A stretch of DNA of 50,084 nucleotides, taken from NCBI GenBank assembly GCA_947854175.1, contig CANTYJ010000068.1, positions 1 to 50,084 of the forward strand, given 5' to 3'. Within the stretch, counting starts at the first letter, position 1; each line of letters opens with the position of its first letter. Made by a program: the position numbers and the translations under genes. Source of the stretch: an uncultured Turicimonas sp. (GTDB lineage Bacteria; Pseudomonadota; Gammaproteobacteria; Burkholderiales; Burkholderiaceae_F). The notes under the pieces are model-generated. The model was given only the letters and a program-made list of their open reading frames with translations, did not search any database and had not been told where the DNA came from. Shown here one piece after another: positions 1 to 7,251 of this stretch.

Positions 1-309
1 GATGTTGACAAACAAAAGAGCCTGCTCAATCTGTTTGAAAATTACATACGCCAGCACTGATCAATTGAGAACAACACTCATTGGGTGCTCGATGTCGTGT
101 TTAACCAGGATCGGCTCCAAACGGTCAATCCTGAATATTTACAGAGACTCACCTCACTAACAAAAATTGGTCTAAATACTTTGGATAAATACAGAAAGAT
201 CCTTAAAGACGAGAATCTATCCATCTCCTCAATGAGGGTGATGATGTCGAGCATTGACAAGGCTATCGATTGTTTGGAGAAAGTTTACAGTCAGAAATCA
301 GATTTCTAG
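1..309 (+). pseudogene. C-terminal remnant of an ISAs1-type transposase with an internal stop
   Basis: Read in frame 1 from the window edge, the translation runs into NYIRQH, then a TGA at 58-60, then SIENNTHWVLDVVF and a further 66 codons to TAG at 307-309. ISAs1/IS4-like DDE transposases end with a block like RNHWSIENxLHWVLDVxF, whose glutamate is catalytic. The TGA sits exactly where that tryptophan belongs, so TGG has become TGA. The rest of the gene lies off the left edge. The piece downstream could start at GTG 85 but would lack the catalytic core. I read it as a dead insertion sequence. Confidence 0.7.
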
Positions 310-362
310 ATGGGTAGGCCCTGGTCGCCGTGGTTATAAAAACCCTTTATATATAAATGAGT

Positions 363-368
363 TATAAT
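363..368 (+). promoter_or_regulatory. Candidate -10 box for the DUF1801 gene
   Basis: A perfect TATAAT lies 40 bases before the preferred ATG at 409. No convincing -35 hexamer is found 16-18 bases upstream, so this is only a -10 match in an AT-rich leader. Confidence 0.4.
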
Positions 369-408
369 TAACGTTTGTTGTTTTAACTTTGAAAAAATGG
401 AGGAATTA

Positions 409-1110
409 ATGGAGCTCAAAGCTACAACAGTGGGAGGATATCTTCGCGAATTGCCTGCCGATCGTCGTGTAGCAATGGCCCGCGTCTGTTCAATGATTAG
501 ACGCTCAGCCAGAGGTGTCCGTGAATCAATGCGTTACGGATTAGCCTTCTATGAACTTCATGGTCCTCTTTTCGCTTTAGAATCCACAGAAAAATCCATG
601 ACTTTGTTCGTGGCTGAACCCTCTGTGATCGAATCGATTAAGGATTCTGTTAAAGGAGTCATTTCGGAGAGAAGCGCAATTCGTTTCGACGATCTCAATA
701 GAATTCCATTGGATTTATTAGAAAGAATCGTTAGAGACTCTGTTGCTGCCCGTAGAGAACGTGTAAAGACTTCTTCTGCTCCTACACAAAAAGAACTTTT
801 AGTCCTTTGGAAAATTTCGGAAGAAGAAGCAAAAGCTCCGCCTCCAATCGTCAGAATCCCGATGGGTAAAGAAGAAGAGGAACAGACAGAAGAAAACGCA
901 GTCGTTCGTGAAGAACCGGAAGAAAAACCAACTGAAATTCTCCGTGCACCGACATTTAAAGATCCTGCCATGACAGCCACTTCCAGTCCGAAGAATCCGG
1001 CACTGAAAAAAGAACCTGTCAAGTCAGTTATTCGCAGACGAGCACCGAGAAAAAAAGCAGCCACAACTGAAACTGCGACTAAGACAAAAAGAACAAAGAA
1101 GGAAAGCTAA
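409..1110 (+). CDS. DUF1801 (YdhG-like) domain protein with a long charged C-terminal tail
   Basis: The first ~120 residues match the DUF1801 pattern: a helix with LPADRR near the start, a middle block RESMRYGLAFYEL, and a C-terminal block with IRFDDLNRIPLDLLERIVR. The biochemical role of this fold is not well defined. The remaining ~110 residues are low-complexity, first rich in Glu/Pro, then strongly basic with RRRAPRKKAA and TKTKRTKKES at the end; such a tail could bind nucleic acid. An ATG at 397 is also in frame, but GGAGGA at 399-404 lies 4 bases before ATG 409, so 409 is the likely start (233 aa). The gene appears monocistronic and ends at a strong terminator. Confidence 0.75.
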   Translation: MELKATTVGGYLRELPADRRVAMARVCSMIRRSARGVRESMRYGLAFYELHGPLFALESTEKSMTLFVAEPSVIESIKDSVKGVISERSAIRFDDLNRIPLDLLERIVRDSVAARRERVKTSSAPTQKELLVLWKISEEEAKAPPPIVRIPMGKEEEEQTEENAVVREEPEEKPTEILRAPTFKDPAMTATSSPKNPALKKEPVKSVIRRRAPRKKAATTETATKTKRTKKES

Positions 1111-1131
1111 ATCGTAGTTCCTTCCCAAGTT

Positions 1132-1160
1132 AAGCTTCCACCGACCAGTGGAAGCTTTTT
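1132..1160 (+). terminator. Rho-independent terminator after the DUF1801 gene
   Basis: Perfect 10-bp stem AAGCTTCCAC/GTGGAAGCTT (1132-1141 with 1148-1157), a 6-base loop and a following run of T. Confidence 0.85.
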
Positions 1161-1214
1161 CTTCCTCTATAGTTCATTCACTGCGAATTTTGGCTAACCT
1201 ACTGCGAGAGCTAT

Positions 1215-1361
1215 ATGGATAAGAAAGAAAAGAAAAAACTTTGGACTTGGCTAGTCATTCTAGTCGCTTTTATATTCTTTGCTTTTATGGCATTACTACC
1301 ACTTCCGTGGGAAGAGGGAGCGGATGTTCCTGCGCCTAATCCGACAATAGAAAACGGTTAA
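1215..1361 (+). CDS. Small single-helix membrane peptide, 48 aa
   Basis: The ORF begins MDKKEKKKLW, continues into one hydrophobic helix (about residues 11-31, rich in Val/Ile/Phe/Leu) and ends in a short acidic, proline-rich tail. The lysines before the helix predict a cytoplasmic N-terminus. A weak GAGAG Shine-Dalgarno lies 4-5 bases before the ATG. It sits between two terminators, so it is probably transcribed alone. I do not recognise a family. Its nearness to the cytochrome bd genes is suggestive, but an accessory role there is only a guess. Confidence 0.5.
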   Translation: MDKKEKKKLWTWLVILVAFIFFAFMALLPLPWEEGADVPAPNPTIENG

Positions 1362-1418
1362 ATATATTCATCTATTATATTCTTAGTTGCATTTTTCGTA
1401 ACTTTATCTATCCATTTC

Positions 1419-1451
1419 ATGATGTGAGAAATTGTTCTCACATCATTTTAT
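1419..1451 (+). terminator. Rho-independent terminator before the cyd cluster
   Basis: Perfect 12-bp stem ATGATGTGAGAA/TTCTCACATCAT (1419-1430 with 1435-1446), a 4-base loop, then TTTATTTTT. It separates the small membrane peptide from the cyd genes. Confidence 0.85.
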
Positions 1452-1570
1452 TTTTGAGCCTAAATCAATCACTGTCCTATCTTAACTTTCCTATTTTCTG
1501 TAAGAGTTTATTAACATTGGGGTTTATAAGTAAGTATTTTGTATAACGACATAGAATTTTTGTATTGCCT

Positions 1571-1780
1571 ATGAAAAAAATGGATAAAAAGTTGGTTTGG
1601 GAACTATCCCTTGTAATTTGTTGCAAAGTAGCTCTCATCGCGACTATTTGTATCGTTTTCTTCGGTCCTGAAACAAAGATTGATCAGACACCTGAAGCCG
1701 TCAGTGCAGGAATTCTTTCGAGAAGTACACAAATTATTGATAACGAAGAAGGACAGAGAAAATGCTCTCAACAGAACTAG
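1571..1780 (+). CDS. cydP: Cytochrome bd accessory subunit CydP-like
   Basis: A 69-residue protein with the layout of CydP: a short basic start (MKKMDKKLVWELSL), one hydrophobic helix ending in VFFGPE, then a polar tail. It ends 19 bases inside cydA, so the two are translationally coupled, which supports the assignment. Start choice is uncertain: TTG 1565, ATG 1571 and ATG 1580 are all in frame and none has a strong Shine-Dalgarno. The family is thought to be a small accessory subunit of cytochrome bd; its exact role is unsettled. Confidence 0.65.
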   Translation: MKKMDKKLVWELSLVICCKVALIATICIVFFGPETKIDQTPEAVSAGILSRSTQIIDNEEGQRKCSQQN

Positions 1781-3321
1781 TTGACCTGTCGCGTCTGCAG
1801 TTTGCAGCAACGGCAATGTATCACTACTTGTTTGTACCTCTGACATTAGGCCTTTCCATGATGCTTGTTGCCATGGAAGCCTGTTACCTGAAGACCGGCA
1901 AACAAGTTTACAAAGATATGGTGAAATTCTGGGGTAAGTTATTTGGTATTAACTTCGCCCTTGGTGTCACAACCGGTATCACCATGGAATTCCAGTTCGG
2001 TACGAACTGGTCCTACTACTCCCATTACGTCGGCGATATCTTCGGTGCCCCTCTGGCTATTGAAGGGTTAATGGCGTTCTTCCTTGAATCAACCTTCATC
2101 GGTTTATTCTTCTTTGGTTGGGACAAACTCAAAAAAGGGACTCACTTTGTTTGTACCGCTTTAATGGCTCTTGGTTCCAACCTCTCTGCTTTATGGATTT
2201 TGGTTGCTAACGGTTGGATGCAGTATCCGGTCGGTTCCTCCTTCTCCTATCAGACAATGCGTATGGAAATGAACGACTTCTTTGCAGTTGTTCTCAGTCC
2301 ATGGGCTCAAACAAAATTCTTCCATACCATTACAGCCGGATACGCAACCGGCGCGGCTTTCGTTTTAGCAATTTCTGCATGGTACCTGCTCAAGGGACGT
2401 GACATGGAATTCGCAAAACGCAGCTTCCGTATTGCGGCCATCTTCGGTTTGTGCTCTTCCATTCTTGTTGCATGGCAGGGCGATGAATCAGGTTATCTTG
2501 TCGCACAGGATCAGCCGGCCAAATTAGCTGCTATGGAAGGCATGTGGGAGACAGAACCTGCTCCTGCCTCGATGGCTCTTATCGCTTTTGCTGATCCGGA
2601 AAAACAGGAAAACACCTTTGAAATTAAGATTCCTTATTTAGCCGGTATTTTGTCTACACGTAGTTTTGATAAGACCATTCCGGGCCTCAAAGAAATCATT
2701 GCTGAAAACAAAGTCAAAATCGAAAGCGGAGTTAAAGCTGTTGATGCTTTGCAAAAGCTCAGAAAAGATCCGAATAATGCAGAACTTAAAGCAGAGTTCG
2801 ACGCTCATAAGAAAGATCTAGGCTTTGGACTTTTGACTAAGAAGTATGAAGAAGATCCTGCCAAGGTCACACCGGAAATTATTGCTAAAGCAGCCAACGA
2901 CTCTATCCCGTACTCCATCGATGCAATGTTCTATTCATTCCGTCTAATGGCCGGTGTCGGCGTAGCTTTGTTATTTATTTTCGGCGCCTCAACTTGGTTC
3001 GCCTACAAGAGAACCGCCTGGAACAAACAATGGCTTCTCAGACTTGCCATCATAGCAGTACCGTTACCCTGGCTCGCATGCGAAGCCGGATGGTTCGTTG
3101 CTGAATATGGCCGTCAACCGTGGACAATTTGGGAAATCCTTCCTACACACTTGTCGGTATCTTCCTTATCCGTCGCTTCTGTCTGGGGTTCATTAGCAGC
3201 TTTGGTTGCCCTGTACTCCGGTTTACTCATTGTTGAAGCATGGCTGATGGTCCGCTTCGCTAAGTTAGGGCCGAGCTCACTTGGAACCGGTGCCTATCAC
3301 CATGAACAGACTGCCAAGTAA
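1762..3321 (+). CDS. cydA: Cytochrome bd ubiquinol oxidase subunit I
   Basis: Inner-membrane haem subunit that oxidises quinol and reduces oxygen to water with high oxygen affinity. At 519 aa it matches the E. coli-type form with a long Q-loop. Expected haem ligands are visible: His21 and His188, Met396, with Glu101, Glu109 and Glu448. The signature GWFVAEYGRQPW is at residues 443-454. The Q-loop starts after GDESGY near residue 240. It overlaps cydP and is followed by cydB after 11 bases. In a host with menaquinone genes, both ubiquinol and menaquinol are plausible donors. Confidence 0.97.
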   Translation: MLSTELVDLSRLQFAATAMYHYLFVPLTLGLSMMLVAMEACYLKTGKQVYKDMVKFWGKLFGINFALGVTTGITMEFQFGTNWSYYSHYVGDIFGAPLAIEGLMAFFLESTFIGLFFFGWDKLKKGTHFVCTALMALGSNLSALWILVANGWMQYPVGSSFSYQTMRMEMNDFFAVVLSPWAQTKFFHTITAGYATGAAFVLAISAWYLLKGRDMEFAKRSFRIAAIFGLCSSILVAWQGDESGYLVAQDQPAKLAAMEGMWETEPAPASMALIAFADPEKQENTFEIKIPYLAGILSTRSFDKTIPGLKEIIAENKVKIESGVKAVDALQKLRKDPNNAELKAEFDAHKKDLGFGLLTKKYEEDPAKVTPEIIAKAANDSIPYSIDAMFYSFRLMAGVGVALLFIFGASTWFAYKRTAWNKQWLLRLAIIAVPLPWLACEAGWFVAEYGRQPWTIWEILPTHLSVSSLSVASVWGSLAALVALYSGLLIVEAWLMVRFAKLGPSSLGTGAYHHEQTAK

Positions 3322-3332
3322 GGAGAATTAAA

Positions 3333-4472
3333 ATGTTAGATTATGAAGTTCTAAAAGTTATTTGGTGGCTCTTTATTGGTGTCTTGTTGGCAGGTTTTGC
3401 CATCATGGACGGCCAAGATATGGGTATCGGTACATTGTTACCGTTCCTTGGCAAAAATGATGAAGAAAAAAGAATCATGATCAACGCGGTCGCTCCCCAC
3501 TGGGACGGCAACCAGGTATGGTTCATTACCGGCGGTGGTGCAATTTTTGCCGCGTGGCCTCTCATTTATGCAACATCCTTCTCCGGTTTCTACTGGGCTA
3601 TGTTGTTAGTCTTGTTTGCTCTGTTCTTCAGACCGGTAGGTTTCGACTACAGAAGCAAAGTCGATAACACTTCCTGGAAAACCACCTGGGATTGGCTCCT
3701 GTTCGTCGGCAGCGTAGTTCCTCCGATTGTCTGTGGGGTTGCTTTCGGCAACCTCTTACAAGGTGTCCCGTTCTACTTTGACGATCATTTAAGAAGTTTC
3801 TACACAGGATCATTCTGGGCGCTTTTGAATCCGTTTGCTTTAGTTTGCGGAATTGCTTCCATTGCAATCTTCGTAGCTCAAGGTGCCAACTATCTTGCTT
3901 TGCGTTCTGTCGGTGACTTGTCTTCTAAGGCAGTTAGGATTTCACAGGTTGCCGGTTTATTGTTTGCCGTCCTGTTTGTGGTTGCTGCTGTTTGGGTTTA
4001 TTTTGGAATCCCCGGCTATGTAATTACTTCAACGGTTGATCCGGCCATGTTACCAAACCCACTGAACAAAACTGTAGAGATTCGTGAAGGTGCCTGGTTC
4101 GCAAACTTTGCTACCTATCCTGCTCTCTGGCTTGTCCCCGTTACTGCCTTGTTAGGCTCTTTACTCTCAGTCATGTTCATCAGTCAACACAAACCGGGTT
4201 GGGCCATCATTTTCAACTCCCTGGCTATGATCGGAACAGTGTTTACTCCTTTAGTAGCCATGTTCCCGTTCCTGATGCCCTCATCGTCAAATCTGGCATC
4301 TTCTTTGACAGCTTGGGATTGCACAAGTTCTCAAACAACACTGTTCACAATGTTTATCGTTACCCTGATATTCCTTCCGATTGTACTTTTATACACCGGT
4401 TGGGCTTATAAGGTCCTAAGTGGAAAACTCACTGAAAAGACCATTCAGGACAACTCTAAGAACTTGTACTAA
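3333..4472 (+). CDS. cydB: Cytochrome bd ubiquinol oxidase subunit II
   Basis: Multi-helix membrane partner of CydA, 379 aa, the same length as the E. coli protein. The N-terminal half carries the family landmarks FAIMDGQDMGIGTLLPF and the APHWDGNQVWFITGGGAIFAAWP block. The start ATG is preceded by AAGGAG at a normal distance, and cydX follows after 32 bases, so cydA-cydB-cydX form one transcription unit. Confidence 0.97.
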   Translation: MLDYEVLKVIWWLFIGVLLAGFAIMDGQDMGIGTLLPFLGKNDEEKRIMINAVAPHWDGNQVWFITGGGAIFAAWPLIYATSFSGFYWAMLLVLFALFFRPVGFDYRSKVDNTSWKTTWDWLLFVGSVVPPIVCGVAFGNLLQGVPFYFDDHLRSFYTGSFWALLNPFALVCGIASIAIFVAQGANYLALRSVGDLSSKAVRISQVAGLLFAVLFVVAAVWVYFGIPGYVITSTVDPAMLPNPLNKTVEIREGAWFANFATYPALWLVPVTALLGSLLSVMFISQHKPGWAIIFNSLAMIGTVFTPLVAMFPFLMPSSSNLASSLTAWDCTSSQTTLFTMFIVTLIFLPIVLLYTGWAYKVLSGKLTEKTIQDNSKNLY

Positions 4473-4504
4473 AACAACTCGAAACCTAACGGAAGGATTT
4501 AATT

Positions 4505-4588
4505 ATGATTTATTTACTATGGTTCATATGTTTGGTTTTGATAATTTGGGGAAGCGCCAAATTTACAACTAAGCTAGATGAAAATTAA
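4505..4588 (+). CDS. cydX: Cytochrome bd small subunit CydX-like
   Basis: A 27-residue peptide (MIYLLWFICL... ending KLDEN) consisting almost entirely of one membrane helix with a short polar tail. CydX is a 30-40-residue helix that stabilises the haem site of cytochrome bd. Evidence is position directly after cydB, size and hydrophobic profile, and a strong GGAAGGA Shine-Dalgarno 7-13 bases upstream. It is slightly shorter than the E. coli peptide and does not keep its sequence in detail. Confidence 0.75.
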   Translation: MIYLLWFICLVLIIWGSAKFTTKLDEN

Positions 4589-4600
4589 TAACTAACTTAA

Positions 4601-4629
4601 AACCCGGCCTAAAAAGACCGGGTTAGTTT
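4601..4629 (+). terminator. Terminator-like hairpin after cydX
   Basis: AACCCGG (4601-4607) pairs with CCGGGTT (4618-4624), with AGTTTT following. It lies between cydX and ybgE, so ybgE may be expressed at a lower level by read-through. Confidence 0.6.
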
Positions 4630-4639
4630 TGAACAGACC

Positions 4640-4906
4640 ATGCGGATACTTTCATTTTTAATTGCGTTACTTGTCGCAGCAACAATCATTGTGTATCCCA
4701 GAATCATTTCTACTGACATGCACTCCGTCCCACACGGCTGGCTTGTCGGACTACTTCTGGGAATGAGCTTTAGTTTTGTCTACGGAGTCGGTTTTGTTCC
4801 TAACAACCGGATCCTGAGATTAATCTTTAGCCCTGTTATAGCGTGGCCTTTAATCGCGGTTTGCGGAGGGATCGTTCTCTCTCAAAGCCCGATGAAGTTT
4901 TTCTAA
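4640..4906 (+). CDS. ybgE: Cyd operon protein YbgE-like membrane protein
   Basis: An 88-residue protein with about three hydrophobic segments. The central part, PHGWLVGLLLGMSFSFVYGV followed by GFVPNNRILRLIFSP, matches the E. coli YbgE pattern in which HG begins a helix that leads into GVGFxPxxxLxxxxFxP. YbgE is encoded next to cydABX in many proteobacteria, with an unsettled role in assembly or stability of the oxidase. The Shine-Dalgarno before ATG 4640 is weak. Confidence 0.75.
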   Translation: MRILSFLIALLVAATIIVYPRIISTDMHSVPHGWLVGLLLGMSFSFVYGVGFVPNNRILRLIFSPVIAWPLIAVCGGIVLSQSPMKFF

Positions 4907-4956
4907 AAATCTTCTGAGTATTTTTATTACTCACTTAACGGAATAAAAGTTCCATT

Positions 4957-4990
4957 AGCGCACCCAAACCGTAGTCGGAACGGGTGCGCT
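4957..4990. repeat. GC-rich stem-loop without a clear T-run
   Basis: AGCGCACCC (4957-4965) pairs perfectly with GGGTGCGCT (4982-4990). The 16-base loop can form a small CCG/CGG stem of its own. No poly-T follows closely, so it may be a weak terminator for ybgE or an mRNA 3' stabiliser. Confidence 0.5.
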
Positions 4991-5615
4991 CCTCTCCATT
5001 TTCCACTACTGTCCGCATTAGTTAACGTCAGACAATTCTTTGATTTCGAGCTCACAGGCTTTTTTGCTTTACACGATTATGAATTTTCTGGTTTTCAACA
5101 GAATGTCCTTTCTATTTAAAAACGGAGATTAATAGTGTTAAAGCCAACGTAGTTCATGTTCTATTCGGTAACGTTGGAGCTCTTAAAACGTGTTGAGAGA
5201 GAATTAAAAAATAAGGTTGACCCCAAAACATGAGTCGGATAGTCTTCAGCCCACCTAAGGTTTCTTGAAAAGCCAGTTTAAAAATAAAATCGGAGTAGCT
5301 GCGCTATTACCGTCCTCTAAGGACGCGGTGATGAATTTACACCGGACACAGTCTCCTCGTCCGACCAAAGGGTTCATGGTAACTCCCGGCGGTGAGAACT
5401 CAATCTGCAAATTCCTATTTAAGACTTTTTAAAGTATTTAGTAATGGTTCATCTGAGAGATATTTGGGATGAATTCAGATATGACATTTCAACCATTCGA
5501 ACCAGGAACAGAAAACCAAGTACATCCTGTCAATGGCCTTAACCGTGCTTGAACTCGCTTGTTTGTTAATTTCAAAAAATAGATGGATAAACTTGTCTAT
5601 TAATACTTCAACAAA

Positions 5616-5679
5616 CTTTTCCGGATTATGTTCCAGAAAAGTCAGCACTTTTCCGAATTATGTTCCAGAAAAGTCTGCA
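5616..5679. repeat. Two tandem 32-bp repeats resembling IS21-type terminal repeats
   Basis: Units 5616-5647 and 5648-5679 abut exactly and differ at only two positions. Each unit is itself an imperfect palindrome: CTTTTCCGGA near one end and TTCCAGAAAAG near the other. Multiple short internal repeats at the ends are a feature of IS21-family elements, where IstA binds. No istA/istB coding remains were recognised nearby, so the IS21 link is an inference. Confidence 0.55.
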
Positions 5680-5886
5680 TCAAAATCATTTCTATTGAAT
5701 AAAATTTACAGAGACATTTTTCTATCACGTTCAACAGCTTCTCCTGCTAGTCTTTGCAGCGTTCTTCAAAGTGCCGGCTCAACTACCGATAATCCTCAAC
5801 TTATAATTAATTGAAATAATATGGAGTCTAATTACACCGTTGTAATGACTACATCGTCCCGTCTATATATAAACTTTTCAAGAAAT

Positions 5887-5921
5887 AAGCGGAGATCCCA
5901 AAAAGGAACTGCCGCTTTTTA
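5887..5921. terminator. Possible bidirectional terminator
   Basis: AAGCGG (5887-5892) pairs with CCGCTT (5912-5917), with a small inner TCC/GGA pairing and TTTT on the plus side. It lies about 30 bases downstream of the minus-strand DUF4870 gene. Confidence 0.4.
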
Positions 5922-5952
5922 GTGTTCGTTAAAACCGGTTGTATTGGTTGTA

Positions 5953-6396
5953 TTAATATATCGGCATGGGTAGCCCGTCTGACAGACGCATCCACCCACG
6001 AATGATTCTGTAGCACACCCAAATTCCGAGAATAATAAATCCGATTAACCAGACTGCCAGACCTACAAGAATAAACGCCAGAACAAAGCCTACGAGCCAA
6101 ACAAGGATAATCCACAAGAAGGCATACCAGAATGTACGAATTTGCCAGGTAAAGTGACTGGCCAAATAAGTTCCTTGGACATCAGAGCGTTTAACGTAAT
6201 TGATAATTACCGCAATAATTGAGGGCCACCCAAACACAAATGCGGTAGCAATGGATGCCCCAGAGAAGACTCCCAAGATAATTGATATTCCATGTAACAA
6301 ATACACGATTTGCGTAATTGTGACAAGATTTCTAGGAACCTGACGCGGATCAGGCTGTTGTTGATTGTCAACAATTTGATAGTTATCCACACTCAT
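5953..6396 (-). CDS. DUF4870-family membrane protein
   Basis: A 147-residue integral membrane protein with a polar N-terminus rich in Gln/Asn and about three or four helices. Family hallmarks are INYVKRSDVQGTYLASHFTW followed by QIRTFW and, at the end, YRIIRGWMRLSDGLPM. The function of the family is unknown. The start is uncertain: ATG 6396 has AGGAG directly abutting it, which is too close for ideal initiation, while an upstream in-frame TTG at 6459 has no Shine-Dalgarno. It runs divergently from the two-component pair. Confidence 0.75.
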   Translation of the reverse strand: MSVDNYQIVDNQQQPDPRQVPRNLVTITQIVYLLHGISIILGVFSGASIATAFVFGWPSIIAVIINYVKRSDVQGTYLASHFTWQIRTFWYAFLWIILVWLVGFVLAFILVGLAVWLIGFIILGIWVCYRIIRGWMRLSDGLPMPIY

Positions 6397-6594
6397 CTCC
6401 TGATTAGATATTCGTATCTCTAAACTAAATTTAACGATATTTATACCTGTAATAGACAAGTACTTGGTATTTTTAGGACCAATACTTACCGCTCTTTACA
6501 GAACAACTTGCTTTTTTCTCGCTGTAATTGTTTCGTCAAGTAAAAATCACGTCGCCTCGTGACATAATTAAAAATTGGATTCACGGAGACGATT

Positions 6595-7251
6595 ATGAGA
6601 GTTCTGCTAGTTGAAGACGATGAAATGATTGGTGAGGCCGTCGCTGACGGACTAAAAGCCGAAGGGTATGCCGTAGACTGGGTAAAAGACGGAAACTCTG
6701 CCACTATCGCTTTGAATACAACATCCTTTGGAATTGTTATTCTGGATTTAGGACTTCCGGGCAAGGATGGTATCAATGTTTTGCGTGATATGCGCCGTAA
6801 TAAAGACCACACACCCGTTTTAATCACTACCGCCAGGGACACTGTTAACGACAAAATTGAAGGGTTGGATTCAGGTGCCGATGATTATTTAATCAAACCG
6901 TATGATTTGGATGAATTAAATGCTCGAGTCAGAGCTTTGATCAGACGTTCGGCCGGTCGTGCAGATCCGATTATTGAAAGAGGACGGCTAAAGATTAACC
7001 CGACAACTCGTGAAGTCTTCTTTGACGGACATTCAATCATTCTTTCAAGCAAGGAGTATGCCCTTTTATTTGCGCTTGCAGAACGCAAAGGGATTGTCCT
7101 CTCTCGTTCACAGTTAGAAGAAAAACTTTACAACTATGATTCCTTGATCGGCTCAAACGCAATTGAAGTTCATATCCACCACCTTAGAAAAAAACTTTCT
7201 GAAGACAGTATCAAAACAGTCAGAGGTGTCGGTTACATATTGGAGACATAA
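6595..7251 (+). CDS. OmpR-family response regulator, QseB/PmrA-like
   Basis: Two-domain DNA-binding regulator of 218 aa. The receiver domain (1-~118) has the acidic pair Glu7/Asp8/Asp9, the phospho-acceptor Asp51 in VILDLGLPG, Thr78/Thr79 and Lys101 in the KPYDLDEL signature. A winged-helix output domain follows (about 125-218), ending with TVRGVGYIL. GGAGA lies 7 bases before the ATG. The sensor kinase gene begins at the base after the stop codon, so the pair is co-translated. QseB and PmrA are close relatives and cannot be separated by eye. Confidence 0.93.
   Translation: MRVLLVEDDEMIGEAVADGLKAEGYAVDWVKDGNSATIALNTTSFGIVILDLGLPGKDGINVLRDMRRNKDHTPVLITTARDTVNDKIEGLDSGADDYLIKPYDLDELNARVRALIRRSAGRADPIIERGRLKINPTTREVFFDGHSIILSSKEYALLFALAERKGIVLSRSQLEEKLYNYDSLIGSNAIEVHIHHLRKKLSEDSIKTVRGVGYILET

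Larger units (their letters stand above)
4907..5952. other. Gene-poor stretch with IS-like repeats and decayed sequence
   Basis: About 1 kb without a convincing gene. It contains a GC-rich hairpin (4957-4990), a 7-bp inverted repeat CCAACGT/ACGTTGG (5144-5150 with 5171-5177), two tandem 32-bp repeats (5616-5679) and a possible terminator (5887-5921). Short open stretches exist on both strands, such as a run ending KFLFKTF near 5432, but I recognise none. The picture is of an old insertion site that has decayed. Confidence 0.55.

Noticed and set aside
58-60. TGA at a conserved Trp read as recoding or as a different genetic code
   Set aside because: All other genes in the window use TGA as a normal stop and the fragment is from a transposase; a nonsense mutation is simpler.
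558-1064. Long minus-strand frame opposite the DUF1801 gene
   Set aside because: It is the shadow of the low-complexity, charged tail on the other strand and has no start signal or recognisable domain.
1454-1468. FNR-like TTGA...TCAA upstream of cydP/cydA
   Set aside because: The half-sites are 7 bases apart rather than the required 6 and the TTGA lies in the terminator tail, so it is not called.
5533-5814. 93-codon plus-strand frame through the repeat region
   Set aside because: It runs across both tandem 32-bp repeats, has no Shine-Dalgarno and no family resemblance.
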